From Chromera velia (taxonomy: Eukaryota > Sar > Chromeraceae), in the NCBI GenBank assembly GCA_018398765.1, contig JAHBMJ010001289.1, positions 1 to 33,046 of the forward strand: DNA of 33,046 nucleotides, written 5' to 3'. Of the stretch, positions 1-12,055 are shown one piece after another. The notes under the pieces are model-generated. The model was given only the letters and a program-made list of their open reading frames with translations, ran no database searches and had not been told where the DNA came from. A program made the translations under genes and the position numbers. Each line of letters opens with the position of its first letter. Position 1 is the stretch's first letter.

Positions 1-142
1 CTCCTAATTGTACTGTGTAAAGCCTTTAAAAAGTTTGAGGAGAAAAAATATGTAGAAAAATAGATTTTAATTTTAGCCTAATTTTTAGGAAGTCAAATCT
101 ATCCTAGAATCTATCATTCAATGACATTTATCATTTATTCTT

Positions 143-1639
143 TCACCAGACTGGAACAACAACCAGCGTCCGTCCCCACATAAAATGCAACAGAGTTTGC
201 AGTGCAAATCGCAGAAGCAGGGATATTCCCACAATTGCAACAGGGACCAGAACTGAAGGCACAGTCTTGCTCCCCATGCAGCTCCCCCCTTTCTCCTCTC
301 CCACCTCTTCCCCCCTTGCTCTCGACCTCGACCCACACAGCCGCAGCTTCTCAGCAAGCCCCTCAACATCCGGTTGCAGAAAAGCCTTGATTGCCATCAT
401 ATTTGCAATTGCTACAAAAAGCTGGATCGTTGGACGGAGTCCCATTCTCACGTCCCAAATCATCATCAAAAGGGTACCCAGTTTTCCGTACATAGAAATA
501 ACTAGGCCCGCTACTAGGCACAGGTACGGGTCATCACCCCCCCCTAAGCCCTCTGCCTGAATCAAAATGTCTAGAAGAGAAGAGGGGGCTCGCGTCCCTC
601 CACTAAGACTGAACACCCCCCGCGCTTGATTTAAACTAACGCCCCCCCTCCCTTCGTTCCCGGTTCCCACGGGGAGTCTCAACCCCCCCCCCGCAGAGGA
701 TGTACCCCCCCCTGATGAGTGTCCTTTCCCTTCCGTTCCTTCTCCCGGATCCCCATCCAAATTACCCCTTCCCCCCCCTTCCTGATTCTCTGTGGTGTCA
801 AAGTGAGGGGTCAGGCGGGGGAAAGACGCAGAGGAGGGAGATGAATTATCACCCTCCCGAAGAGGAAGCACCAGGGGGGGCGGAGGTGCAGCAGCAGCAG
901 GGGGCGGGGGACTCTTCTGTCCCCCTTCCTCCCCTGCCCTGCCTGCCGTAGCCGAAGTACTCAACTGCGTGCGTCTCCAGAGCCAACGGATACTGGCTGT
1001 CAAGGCACAGAGACAGAAAAGGTAGAAGAGAAACTCGAGAGCAGAGCTTGCAAACAGAAGCACATGACGATCGTTGGGGGGAATGGACCGATTGGCAAAT
1101 GCAAAGAAGTGATACGCACCACTAAAAAGTCTTCGAACAGTCGCAGTAGGATCGACTCCGTGCGAGTCATCTCCGTCTCCTCCGACCCCCCCTTTCATCC
1201 CCCCCTCCCCTGTGCCCCCATGTCCAATTGACGACTCCACATCTCCCGGAGTGCTCCCAGAGAGCAGGCAATGATCGTAGTCATCTGTCTTGTAGCACAC
1301 AGGCGTGCTCGACCACTCTGATTTCACCGTGTCCCCCCCCAAATGATTCCGGAGAAGGAACCACTTCGTGTAGGCGTCGAGCGAAATGATACAGAAGGCA
1401 ACCGCCGCAATCTCTTTGCGCATCCCCGATTCCCTGAAGGGCAGTCTATTGAAGAGAAGGTGACGGTATACACCCTCCCTGTGAAGGATGAGATCGATGA
1501 AGATCATCAAATTGTCGTACTCAACATACTTGTCTGCAAACTCCCCGCACTGCTCACACCGAGTCAGACGGATACTTCCCTTGCTGAACTCTTTGTACAA
1601 ATGCTTCACAGGAGCCCCGCACTCGACGCAAACAACCAT
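143..1639 (-). CDS. ARV1: ARV1-family ER lipid/sterol homeostasis protein
   Basis: A single open frame of 498 residues. The N-terminus carries the ARV1 homology domain: a zinc ribbon with Cys4, Cys7, Cys28 and Cys31 (motifs VVCVECGAPV and RLTRCEQCG), followed by FADKYVEYDNLMIFIDLILH and YRHLLFNR, which are hallmark family sequences. At least three hydrophobic, membrane-spanning stretches follow: around residues 75-95, near the FLFYLFCLCALTA segment, and in the C-terminal third. ARV1 proteins sit in the ER membrane and affect intracellular sterol distribution and GPI-anchor assembly; that role is taken from the family. The protein is longer than yeast or human ARV1 because a Gly/Ser/Pro-rich insertion of roughly 150 residues separates the membrane segments. 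The start gives the zinc ribbon its usual position three residues from the terminus. It is transcribed divergently from the coiled-coil gene, 912 bp away. No intron is needed, unlike its neighbours. Confidence 0.9.
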   Translation of the reverse strand: MVVCVECGAPVKHLYKEFSKGSIRLTRCEQCGEFADKYVEYDNLMIFIDLILHREGVYRHLLFNRLPFRESGMRKEIAAVAFCIISLDAYTKWFLLRNHLGGDTVKSEWSSTPVCYKTDDYDHCLLSGSTPGDVESSIGHGGTGEGGMKGGVGGDGDDSHGVDPTATVRRLFSGAYHFFAFANRSIPPNDRHVLLFASSALEFLFYLFCLCALTASIRWLWRRTQLSTSATAGRAGEEGGQKSPPPPAAAAPPPPLVLPLREGDNSSPSSASFPRLTPHFDTTENQEGGGRGNLDGDPGEGTEGKGHSSGGGTSSAGGGLRLPVGTGNEGRGGVSLNQARGVFSLSGGTRAPSSLLDILIQAEGLGGGDDPYLCLVAGLVISMYGKLGTLLMMIWDVRMGLRPTIQLFVAIANMMAIKAFLQPDVEGLAEKLRLCGSRSRARGEEVGEEKGGSCMGSKTVPSVLVPVAIVGISLLLRFALQTLLHFMWGRTLVVVPVW

Positions 1640-2551
1640 TGCCCTTCCCTCTCTCTTTGCCTCTCAAATCTCCTCCTCACGCACGATGTCCTCCAATTCC
1701 CTTATCCCCTCTTCTGACTTGGCTATATATACGTGAACAGACTGAATGCCGTCTCGCACAACAATTTCACTGGAAGGAGTTTTCACGACAACCAGTTGCA
1801 AGGAACTCCGTCAATGCATGCATTAGCAGGGGTCTGTTTGAGTCCGGCTAACTGGGTTGTTTGGTAATCAATGCCTCCCTATATACATATGCCTCCTTCA
1901 ATCTCCTTCATCTGTCAGAATATGCCTTCGCTGCAACACTTCGCAACACTCATGCAGGTGTCAGAGTGAGCCATTCCGAGCTTTCATTGGTTCATTGAAT
2001 CAGCGTGATTCCTCGGTGGGCAGTTCTGTTCGAAGTGCGGGCCCCAGCCTCCAAAATTATCCAAAATTCGCGCGGAAAATCTATACCCAATGCGCATTAA
2101 TTGCGCGCGCGCGCCGGCCGGCCGGGCTTACGGTTACGCTACAGGTTCGTTCGACCCAAGGCACTTAATTACAAAAATCAGATTGCCCGTAAAAAGGCTG
2201 TGCTATGTTTCTGCTGCAATTTTCTTGCACTTTAACTTCCTGCATGTATATATGCAATACATTGGTGTGCCTTTCATCCTCGATAATAGGAGTCGATATC
2301 ACAGAGTCACACATGGAGAAGTTTTTGAGGAACTCTTCCAGCTTCCTTCGTTGAAGAGTCCGATCCTAGCTCCGATTGGGGAGAATCATCCATACCTGCT
2401 GCCTCCAAACAAATACATGCATGATCGTTTGATTCGCTCCTGACCTCTAAGGAGTGGCACAAGCAACACAGAGCCTCTTCCCACTCAGTCGTACATAGAT
2501 AGCTTTTGTTTTGCCTAGGGAAAGGGCTCTTTGTACCTCCACACCCGAACA
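1640..2551. promoter_or_regulatory. divergent intergenic region between ARV1 and coiled-coil gene
   Basis: This 912-bp spacer separates two outward-reading genes, so it must hold both promoters. A TATATATA-like run lies at about 1723-1731, roughly 85-90 bp upstream of the ARV1 start codon. A CG-rich inverted stretch (GCGCGCGCGCCGGCCGGCCGGG) spans about 2102-2123. Small frames here have no recognisable product. The assignment as promoter rests on gene orientation only. Confidence 0.4.
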
Positions 2552-5500
2552 ATGGCGGACTGGTTGGAGTTTTACGCTTCGTGCCTTCCCTTCGATGGCT
2601 ACGACCTGAACATCGAAGTCGTCGCGTCCTTCTTCGACGATAACGGCACCGAAATCGGAAGGGTAGACGAACACAGCGGCTTCTTTGCACCAGCAGGGGC
2701 CACGGAGGCGCTTGCGTACTTCGATGAGGACTACCGAGATTACTTCATGGAGTCTGCAGAAGAAGCCATGAGGATCTGGATTCGAGCAGATGACATCCCC
2801 AGAGCGGTGCGATGCGTCGCCCTCGGGTGAGTCAAATCAAGTGCTCCGTATGCATTGAGTGCATGCATCGATTACATGGTTTTCTTCAAGCACTTTTCTT
2901 TTGCACGTTGCTTCACGATGTCTGTAATGATGTAGGTAGGTAGTCCTAAGTTCCGACACTTCCTTCGCATTGCAAAATTGTTGGGAGATCGAGCAGAGCA
3001 AGACTCCCCGGCTTCAAAGAATAGCAGGCTAAGCTACACCTGTTTACTTGAACAGTCTTGTCTTGCTAAGCATATTTGTGTGGCAGTTTACTCATTCCCG
3101 CCACTCTTCGTTATCTGTTCTCTCTCTTTTTCTTGATTCTCCCTTGTGAATGTCGTCAACTGGCGGATGAATGTTGCAGTGTTGCCATCAAAGGCGACGG
3201 TCATGAGCGCTTCGACTGGGCTTCTTCTCTTCGTGTGGGCCTCCGTTCTCAAGGTCTGTCAGGACGGAGTGACTGCCTCCTTTCCTTCTTCCGTCTACGT
3301 TCTCATAGCTCTCTCTGCCAGTAGCGTGTTGAAAGGTGTCATTGTGTGGCTTTGAAGTGGGTGAGAGAGTGAGCGAGTGAGTGAGTGAGCGAGCGAGTGA
3401 ATGAAATAATGAATGAATGAGTGAGTGAGAGACTGATTGCGCCTGCGTCTTTGCGCATGAACGGGTTTTCACGGAATAGCTGTGTGTGTGAGAAAGTAAT
3501 TCATTAAAGTGATCTGGGCACAAAACGATAATGCCTGTGGGTGCGCACTTTTGGATCTGCGGTGTCCGTGCTGTGCCTCCCTTTTCCTTACAAAAATGTG
3601 TTTGTGTTTGTGTACGAACGAGTTCTGCTTCGAATGATTCACTGATCATTCTTTCTCGGATTATGCCAGCTGTCTCACAGTATATCGATATCATGAAAGG
3701 AGATGTTTCCGTGGCAAACCCCTGTTCTTTGCTGCTTCACACACACATACACACATGCCCCGTTGGATGAATCGATCGATGCATTCCTCCATCCATCCAT
3801 CCCTCCATCCCTCCATTTGCAGACGAAGAGGACCTCTACTTCCTCGAGGAAGTCCCTCCAGAGGAGCAGCCTGGCAACAGAATGATGGTCAACTGCGTTC
3901 TCGGCAGGGAGGGCCAGCAGTGGAGAGTGCACCGCTGCGAGACGTTCCTGAAGGAGACCATCGATCAGGCCGGACTCTCAGCTGCAGACAAACTCCTTCC
4001 AGCATTCCAAGTGAGGGGGGGTGGGGAGTGTGCATGGGATAGATGCAAAGTTCTGCTTCTTCTGTGCTACTTCTCGTCGTTCTGTGAAATGATGAAGATT
4101 GTGATAAACCGAGTCGGTGCATGAGAAGCAGCGGCTGTAGGGAGACTGATTCGAGTGCATAGGTACTGGTGAATGAATGCTTCTTGTAAGGAGAATCATC
4201 CGGAACTTGCTTTTTGCTTCCCTTCTTTGAGTACCTTTCTGAAGACCTGTTTGTTGTTCCCTCTCGTTTTTCGCTTCAAGCAACGGCTCTTTCTTCTCTC
4301 TCTACCTTCCTTCTGCTTTTCGACTTCTCTCTCTCTATTGGCACTTTCTTTGGTGTTTCAGGACTCAGCGCGAGAGTTTCTTGTCTCCACTCCCGCTCCT
4401 CGTTCGATGGCATCTCTGGGGGGTCTGATGGGCTCGGGCACTCTTGAGAACTTCGGACAGGATGAAGACGAAGAGGAAGAGGAAGAGGAGGAGGAGGAGA
4501 AAGGGGTAGCAGTCAGGAGACAGGAAGAGAAGCAGGAAGAAGAGAAGGACCGCGCCGCAGCCGCGACAACTTCTTCCCACGAAAATGAAGTAGAGGGTCC
4601 CTCTGGAGAAGGGGAAGGGGAGGCGGAGAAAGAGAATGAACAAGAAGTGAAACCAGAAAGAACAGAACAGAGACACGTAGAGGGAGACACACCTGTTGGA
4701 AGAGCTCTTGTCACAGTCATGCCGGCAGCTCCGCGAGGATCTGCAGACACGGAAATGGAAGAGACGCTTGACGAGGCCGAAATGCATCGCACGTTGTCTG
4801 CTCGCCATGCAGATAGGGGGGGGTTAGACAAGTCAGTTCCTTTTCTGTCAGGAGCACGCGAGCAGTTGGCAGCTGCACGTGCCATTGTGGAAGTCGACAT
4901 TGAGTCCTACCGACTCAAGCTTGACTCTCTGCAGAAGCGACTGGACGAGAAAGAAGAGGAACTTGCAACCTCCAGGCAAGTGCTTTCTTGACCTATTAGA
5001 CATGTGGAGAGACTAGCCTCCTGGAATGCCGTACGCCCTGCAAAAGCAGCAAATTTGTATTCTTTTCCTCTAACAGACATGCACCTACACGTGACCACAC
5101 AAAACCAAGGATGGAGATAGAACGCATTCATGAATGGGGGATACAGCAGAATTGAAAGAACGTCGAGAAGCGAGCATGTAGATCTGGGCGAAAACGCATT
5201 GTCTGCCTATAGATACCCTGACGACCACGTGTGTGTGCACGTCCCTTATTTGCAGACTCCACCTTACAGCGAGGGACGAGACCATCACCAGTCTGAAGAA
5301 GCGCCTGGCCCTTCTGCAAAGCGACTTGGAGAAGGCCAGAGAGAAACTGGAAATGTCTGAGAGAGACGCGAAGAGGCTCGCGGAAGATTTAGAGAGGGAG
5401 AAGGAGAAAGCTCGTCAGAAGGAGGACAGAGAGAGCAGAGACAGGAACAGAGAGAACAGAGACAAGGCACGGATTGAAGAAATGGAGAGAGAACTCGACG

Positions 5501-7446
5501 CGACACGGGCGCAACTTAGTACAGAGGTATATCTTTCCTAAGTTTTCCCTTCCGTGTGAGTTCCTGATTTACCGTTTGACGATATATTTGTGAAATTCGG
5601 AAAAAGGACGATTTGACGCGAAGAAATTCGTTGATTGCCTTATGTTTGCATTATTTCTTAGCTGCCTGTTCAAAGACGCATTGTCACGGCACCCGTTCGC
5701 CTCTACGTTTGAGTCTATGCATGCAATATTTCAAGCCAATGGGAGCAGAATCCTATTCTCTTTCACTCACCCAACCTTTTCTGCTTCCTTGCTGCTTCCT
5801 TGGTCCCCTTCTGGCTTTCAAAGTAGGGGTGTGTGAAAATGAAATGAGCAGTCGCAAGTCCTGCACATACGTATACTTGGGCACAAAAATAAGAATCAAT
5901 TAATTTGCTTAACGAACCAAATGTATATACATGTATGAGCCCTCAGGAGGAAGCTGCTAGACAAGCAAGGCTGGCTGTCAGTGAAGCGGAAGAGGCAGCA
6001 GCCGCCGCGCGGTCGGAGTGCGAGAAGGTGAAGGCCCAGCTGAGGGAGACGGAGGCAGAGTGTACACAGTTGAGACAGCGCCTTTCCGAGATGGAGAAAG
6101 AGAAGGCGGCTGAGGGGAGGAGACAAAGTGACTCCTCCGGGGAGCTTGCATCCCTCCGCCTTCAAGTTGCAGATCAGGTAGGTAGCTGGTACAGAAGCTC
6201 GGCAGGTTTGTTCGAAGGATCTTTTTCCTCTTTTCTTTCGGTGCAGGATTTTGGTTCTGTTTGAACTCCCCGATCTGATTCTGTTTTCGTTGCCACTGGT
6301 GGTTAGTCCCAAAAACTCTCGCCCTTTTTTTCATATGCTTCTTGAGGAAAGACGGCCAGACTGTGTACCCACATTCAAAGTTCTGAAAGTTTCCGTCTCT
6401 CCGTCTTTGTCTCTGTTCCTCTGTGTCTCTCTGTTTGCCTGCAGGCCAAACGACTGACCGAGCTAGAGCACCTAGGAGAGGAAGCCGGTCGTTTACAGGG
6501 TGAGCTGTTTGACCTCAAGGCCCAAAAAGAGGCCCTCGCCCTGGAACTGTCACTCCACCAGGAGGCCGCACAGGGGGGGAACGAAGGGGAAAAGATGAAG
6601 AGCCTCGGCCTGGTTGGGGAAGCTGAGGCTGAGGCTGAGGGGGAAGATGCACAAGGAGACAGAGGGCCGGCAAGGCCTTTGAAATTCTCCCTTGACTTCG
6701 TTCGCTCTCCTAGCGTGTCCAGCGGAGTTCCAAAGAACGGAGACGGAAACGAGGGAAGGCACCCAATCTCAGCTGCAGCCATCGCGGCAGCGTTGCAGGA
6801 TTTGAGCAGCTCTGGAGGTAGGCAACGGTCTGCTGTCTATCTTTCGTGGCCTCCTTGTATGCACTCATGTGTCCCTATGTAATCGCGATTCCTAATTGTT
6901 CAGCACATGCTTTCGCCCTTGTCCCTTTTCGCATCTCTCTGTTGCCTGCGAGACGCCCTATTCACGAGCCGCCTCTTCCAGCTCCTTTTTACGTTTTGTC
7001 TGTGGAATGCAATTGAATGCAGAAGCGGAAGTGATCGTCGACAGCGGCGCACTTGCTCAACTCTTGCACCGGTGCGTGAGTCTGATGGAGACTGAGCAAA
7101 CGCTTCGCCTTGAGGCAGCATCCAAAGAAGAGGTCAGTCGAGCTGCTGCTGAAAGAACAAAGTCTGGTTGGAGGATTGATTGAGTGAGTGAGTGAGTGAG
7201 GGAGTGAGTGAGTGAGTCAGTCAGTGAGGGAGGGAGGGAGGGAGGGAAGGGACGGGGACGGGGCGGAAGTTGAGAGAAAGAATTGATAGACAAAGCACCC
7301 ACTCAGCCGAACACCGTCGTATTTGGATGCGCGAACGTGCTTGAGTGTCTGCATTTGTGTGAGTGTATGTGTGTGTGTGTATGTGTGTGTGTGTATGTGT
7401 GTGTATGTGTGTGTATGTGTGTATGTGTGTGTATGTGTGTGTATGT

Positions 7447-7487
<41 letters not shown>

Positions 7488-8829
7488 TTCCTGCAGTGCG
7501 CGTTAGCTGACCAGCTGAGAGCGGAAACCGCAAAAGAAGCGCTCCGAGTGGTCAGTTCTCTTCACTCAATCTCTCTTTTCCGCCCTTCCGCGTCATTTTT
7601 CTCTTGAGACTTGCCGACCTTATGAAAAGGAGATACAACTCAGCGTCGTTTCTGCATTTGCTCCTTTGACTTCTCTCCCACACATCGTTTTTTCTTTCCA
7701 GTCAGTGGCCTTGATTGTCTTCGGCCTTTTTCTTTTCCCTGCGTGGCCTTGATTGTCTTCGGCCTTTTTCTTTTCCCTGCGTGGCCTTGATTGTCTTCGG
7801 CCTTTTTCTTTTCCCTGCGTGGCCTTGATTGTCTTTGGCCTTTTTCTTTTCCCTGCGTAATGGTCTCTGATCACAATTCGACGGTCACCAGACTCACCTA
7901 CCCTCTGGCTGTCAGTCAGTCTCTGTGTATTTGTTTGTCTTTCTGCTTTCTTTCTGTGTGTCCATCCGTCCTTCTGTATGCAGGCAAACGACCGTCTGGT
8001 GGAGCTGGGCACTCGCATCGACTCTTTGGTCAAAGAGAGGGATCGCCTCGAAGCGGTGGGTCAGGCAAAGAAGAGAAGAGAAAAGAGGCAAAGAAGAGGC
8101 CCGGAGACAAAGAAATTGTGAGAAAAGAGAAAGGCCGGTAAAGAGAAGAGTAGATGAGAAGAGGTGGGAAAGGACTCGAAGAACAGGGAAACTAAAACTT
8201 GTGTTGAGGACATCTCATGACGAAGCTGCGACTTGTCTGCACCTTTTTATCGTGACCTTCCTCCTTTCATAATGAGTCAGTCCTTTTGCTTTTGGCTTGG
8301 TGTCTCACAAAGCAGCTATGCTGGCTGTTTCACTTCTCTGTGAGTACCTGCGACTGACCGCTTCTGCCTGCAGCAACAGAAGAAGGCGGCAGAGGCAGAA
8401 CCTGCCTCGGACTTCCTCCAGACATCACTCAACAAAGCAGAAGAGGTAGGCACGGGCACACAAGAATGAATAAGCAAACAAATAGAGTGACACGGAGAGA
8501 GAAAGGCCGTACGCTTTCTTACCCCATATAGCCGAAGAAAGGCATCAAAATACGAAGAAAAGGAAAATGAAAAGAAACAAAAAGATAGTGGAAGAGACGG
8601 AGAGAGAACTAGGAGAAACCGCGAGCACGTTAGAAAAAATGTGAAGAGGAAAAGAAAACGATCAACACCACAGCAGCCATATCTTTCACTTTCCTTCCGG
8701 ATGTCCTTCTTCACTCTTTTTGCTGTCCCCCCCCCCCCCCCAATCAGAGGTTGAAGGCCCTCTCGGTCCTCCTGGAACAAAAGGAAACAGAACTCAAACT
8801 CCATAGATCGCAGGTCAGAGAGGAAACCA

Positions 8830-8862
<33 letters not shown>

Positions 8863-10362
8863 GCGCGCGCGCACGCGCCTTTTTCACAGTGTTCCCTTTA
8901 AAAAAATCCCACTCATTCCCCGCTTGCCTGTGCGATGGACCTCATCAAAACTCCACACACAGTCAAATAGTTTTCTGAAGCCGTCCTCTACATTCGTACT
9001 TGCTCACAATGCCATTATCAAGCGTAGCTAGCGCTCGCGAATGTTTTCCTCCCTTCCTTTTGGCTTCAATTGTTCATGAATGTTGATTTGCAGGGAGCAC
9101 ACCAAATCTACGTACCACACGTCGAGAGAACCGCCAACATTCTTCCTCCACGCGTCTCTCCCGAAAGGTCAGGGGCTACGCTGCCGAACCCCCACTCCCC
9201 TCTGATGCCCTCTGCCAACAGCATGGTTGTAAATGCAGCCCTGGGCTCGAGGGCCGTCACGCCAGCCACAGGAGCCGCGCGTTCCCCTGCAACAGGCCTC
9301 ACACCCTCGTCTGGGTGGCGGCTTCCCCCAGCAGGGTCGTCTGAGCATGGGACCATATACACAGTCGGAGGAGCCCAAAACCCCTCTCCAGGGAGAATGG
9401 TTCTCCCCCCCACGACCATCACATCAGTCCCCCCGGCTCTCGATTTTCTCTCTCCACCTTCCAAAAACGCTGTGACCGACAGCAAAGGAAGAGTCAGCAC
9501 AGGGCACGGGGGACGACCGATGCACTCCAGAAAAGGCTCCAGCAGGGCAAGCTCGCCCTCTCCAGTCCCCTCTTCAAATGCGTCCTTTTCGTCATTCAGA
9601 ATGCGAATCAACCCCCCCCCTCCAGGAGGGATGGTCAAGGTCACCATTCCTCCCACAGGACTGCCCACATACTTCAGTCACACAGAGGAAGAAAGAGCAA
9701 GATCACCTACACGAGGGGAACGGGAGGTCGAAGTTCAGTCTGCGGTTATACAGCCGACCATCGTCCGCTCTCAGACCACAACGACCGGGGGCGTGCGTCA
9801 ATCCCCTCCGATTGTGCGTTTTGTGACTGAAACTCCTGGCCAACGCAGCGCGACCCCTCAAGAAGCCAGAGCAGTCTCCCCCTTGGGCACCCCCGTGCCT
9901 GTCCAGCCCGCCGTCCTTCCACACAACCACTCGGTACTTCAGCCTTCGGTGATCCAACCAGCAGGTGTCTCCAGAGGTCCAGTCCACCTCAGACTTGCAG
10001 GCACACTCGAACCGCTAAGCCCATCTGCCGGCAGCGCACTCAGCCATTCCGCTTTCCCTGCCGTGCCTTTCCGTCCTCATCCAGCTGTTGCCACAGCAGC
10101 ATGGCCCGCCGCCACAGTGGTTCCCCGGGTGTTCGCACAGACTGAAAACACCATGCCGGTGTTGCCTGCCCCGTTGCCTCTGGCGGCTGCGCAGGTCCAT
10201 GCAGGTGCAGTGAGCGGTCTGATGTCCCCCCCCCGTCCTCTTGTGCGTCCTCTTCCTGGCCGAGTGATCGACACGCGGCTCTCCCCCCCCGGCCCCGGGA
10301 GACCGCCGCTTGTACAAGCTTGGGGCCCTCATCCGTCTCTCTCTACTGAACCAACAATCTGA
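2552..10362 (+). CDS. large coiled-coil protein with proline-rich C-terminus, 13 exons, unknown function
   Basis: I rebuilt this gene from frames and splice sites. Exons: 2552-2826, 3180-3253, 3823-4010, 4362-4975, 5256-5526, 5947-6177, 6445-6817, 7023-7132, 7497-7550, 7984-8055, 8374-8445, 8748-8813 and 9094-10362. All phases agree and the sum is 1222 codons plus stop. The start (ACAATGGCG) is the first ATG after a good context. Residues 1-180 look globular and acidic/aromatic (MADWLEFYASCLPFDGYDLN...); I do not recognise this domain. Residues about 195-350 are acidic and low-complexity with a poly-Glu run. Residues about 345-800 are heptad-rich coiled coil, with four short exons of 54-72 nt that all begin and end in phase 0. 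Residues 801-1222 are Pro/Ser/Thr-rich and probably disordered. A cytoskeletal or scaffold role would be typical for this architecture but is only a guess. Exon 2 is the least certain join. Confidence 0.8.
3361..3433. repeat. GAGT/GAAT microsatellite in intron 2
   Basis: A run of imperfect GAGT, GAGC and GAAT tetramers lies inside intron 2 (3254-3822) of the coiled-coil gene. It gives long artefactual frames on both strands. Confidence 0.85.
4976..5255 (+). other. GC-AG intron (intron 4 of the coiled-coil gene)
   Basis: The upstream exon ends ...ACCTCCAG and the intron begins GCAAGTGC; it ends TTATTTGCAG. Only this GC donor keeps phase (2 nt + 1 nt makes an Arg codon) and carries the coiled coil on without a break into LTARDETITSLKKRL. 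The nearby GT gives the wrong phase. GC donors with the strong context AG|GCAAGT are a known minor class handled by the major spliceosome. Confidence 0.7.
7184..7251. repeat. GAGT then GAGG microsatellite in intron 8
   Basis: Tetramers of GAGT pass into GAGG units inside intron 8 (7133-7496). Confidence 0.85.
7365..7484. repeat. TG/TATG microsatellite in intron 8
   Basis: About 120 bp of TG dinucleotides with interspersed TATG lie just upstream of the acceptor of the 54-nt exon 9. The run ends about 12 bp before that exon starts at 7497 and may serve as or crowd the polypyrimidine/branch region. Confidence 0.9.
7705..7856. repeat. 38-bp tandem repeat, four copies, intron 9
   Basis: Four consecutive 38-bp units begin GTGGCCTTGATTGTCTTCGG and end TTTTCCCTGC. 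They are almost identical; one copy has TTTGG for TTCGG. They lie inside intron 9 of the coiled-coil gene (7551-7983) and encode nothing supported. Confidence 0.9.
8831..8875. repeat. CA then CG dinucleotide repeat in intron 12
   Basis: A pure CA run passes directly into a CG run just downstream of the donor of intron 12 (8814-9093). CA/CG alternation of this kind can adopt Z-DNA. Confidence 0.85.
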
Positions 10363-12050
10363 AGACCCCCCATCACCGAGAGCATAACATGCAGGAAGAA
10401 GCGTCAAAGCAAGTGGGGAGGGAGGGAGGGAAGTTAGGAGGGTGAGGGAGGGGTGTGATGTCACTTAGAGCTTTTGGCCAATTAGATGGAAAAGAAGAAT
10501 CAATTCTTGCTGCTGTCATCGGCACTTTCAGCAAAGCATCGATTACCATGCCAACGCATCGAGACAGAAAGTCAAGGTCTGTCCAAGTCTGGCGGCAACG
10601 AGCTTAAAATTCAATGTTCATAGAGGGAAGAGAGGCAAAAAATTGACACTCCTCTTCCTGCTCGGACAAGGTGTTTGTCTTCACTGTTTTGTAAGTCTGT
10701 GAGGCAGGGCTACCAGTTCAGGCAGCACCAACGAGGAGTATTCTCCATCATCTTCCTTGAAAGTAATATAGAAGTGACAAACAACCAAAATCTGTTATAG
10801 CTGTCAAGCCCACTCCGACCAGAGGGCCACTCGCACGGTTGAAGGTTCTTAATTAATTTGAGCGTCTTCTGAAAGACCTCCCTAATTCAAGCCTCTGTAA
10901 GATTAGCCTGTGCATCTAAAGTTTTATACTTACACTAGCCGAATGAAAACTGTCGGTGCTTGTATAATCTCTTGTATGCTACTTCAAAACTGGAATTAAA
11001 CTTGAAAAGCATAACCTAGAGTATAATCTAGAGCATAACAAAGAGTTGAGCAATAAAGCTGGCTCATTGCTGCATGGCTCAACTAAAGTACATCTTTTCA
11101 TATAAAAGCTAAATTCAAGTTAAATTGTTTCCACTGTTGATCTTTATAGACTTACTTGTAAGTCTAATTTAATCAAAACTCATGCACCTACAACATTAAT
11201 TCACTTAATTCAATTTATATAGTCTAAATTTATGTTTTATTCATTTTGAATCTTTGATCTAGATTTTGATCTAAATTCTGAGTCACCTTGACTCATTTAA
11301 ATCCTATTGTACCTTTTTTAAAGTTGAAGCTGTAAAGGTACTTTTAGCTTTAGTTTTTGCTACATAGATCACACTATCAAGAAAATTAAATTCATCCAAG
11401 TTGGATTAAATTACCGGCCGAAAAAAGTAAAAAGATTTAGATCAAATCATAAGAAAAAGTAGAAGAAAAATTAAAAAGATTAAAAAAAAATTAAAATAAA
11501 TTAATATTTAATATACTCAGTACAGTATATAAAAATCTCTATAAAGTAATTTCATATTGTCATAAATGTATCAGATACTGCTTCAATACAGGTAGATGTA
11601 CTAGGCAACACAGGACGAAACATTGCATATACATATGAAATAACATGAAACACAATATTAAGAGTTCACTTAGAGATTGCGTATTCCCTCTGTTGGCATG
11701 TTACCGGCCTGTACAGTCACCGTGGTAACTCTTCATCAGAATCGGAAGATTCTTCAGGAATCTCCCCCTCTGCTTCCGTACATCATCTTGCACAACGGTT
11801 TAATTTAAGTTTCTTTCTTTTATGTGAGTGGTGACCGGCCCTTCTTCTTGTTTTTTTCTTTTTCTGCTTTCTTTCGCATACTTTCAATTCCCTTTTCAAT
11901 TACAGATCCCAGACTCCCAGAGTTGCAAAGCCAGAAACCTGTCCAGTCACCACCCCCTCTGAGTTGCTTGCAGTGATGGTATCCGTTGAGACAGATGCAA
12001 TGTGATAATCAAAATCTGCAACCAAAGTTTCATTTTTATTAGGCTACCAC
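10363..12050. other. AT-rich intergenic stretch, no gene seen
   Basis: After the stop of the coiled-coil gene the sequence turns strongly AT-rich from about 10480 to 12000, with short poly-A and TTAAT runs and no frame of note. I see no RNA gene or coding exon here. Confidence 0.6.
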
Positions 12051-12055
12051 TGCTT

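Noticed and set aside
2100-2125. GC-rich palindromic run as a terminator or origin
   Set aside because: Alternating GC followed by GGCC repeats is simple sequence; nothing else supports a function.
4358-4900. Ser-rich minus-strand frames opposite exon 4 of the coiled-coil gene
   Set aside because: They are shadows of the acidic poly-Glu coding region.
7283-7607. Cys/Val and His/Thr frames
   Set aside because: They are translations of the TG/CA microsatellite in intron 8.
9108-9668. 186-codon minus-strand frame in exon 13
   Set aside because: It is antisense to a well-supported proline-rich exon that joins in phase with the upstream exons.
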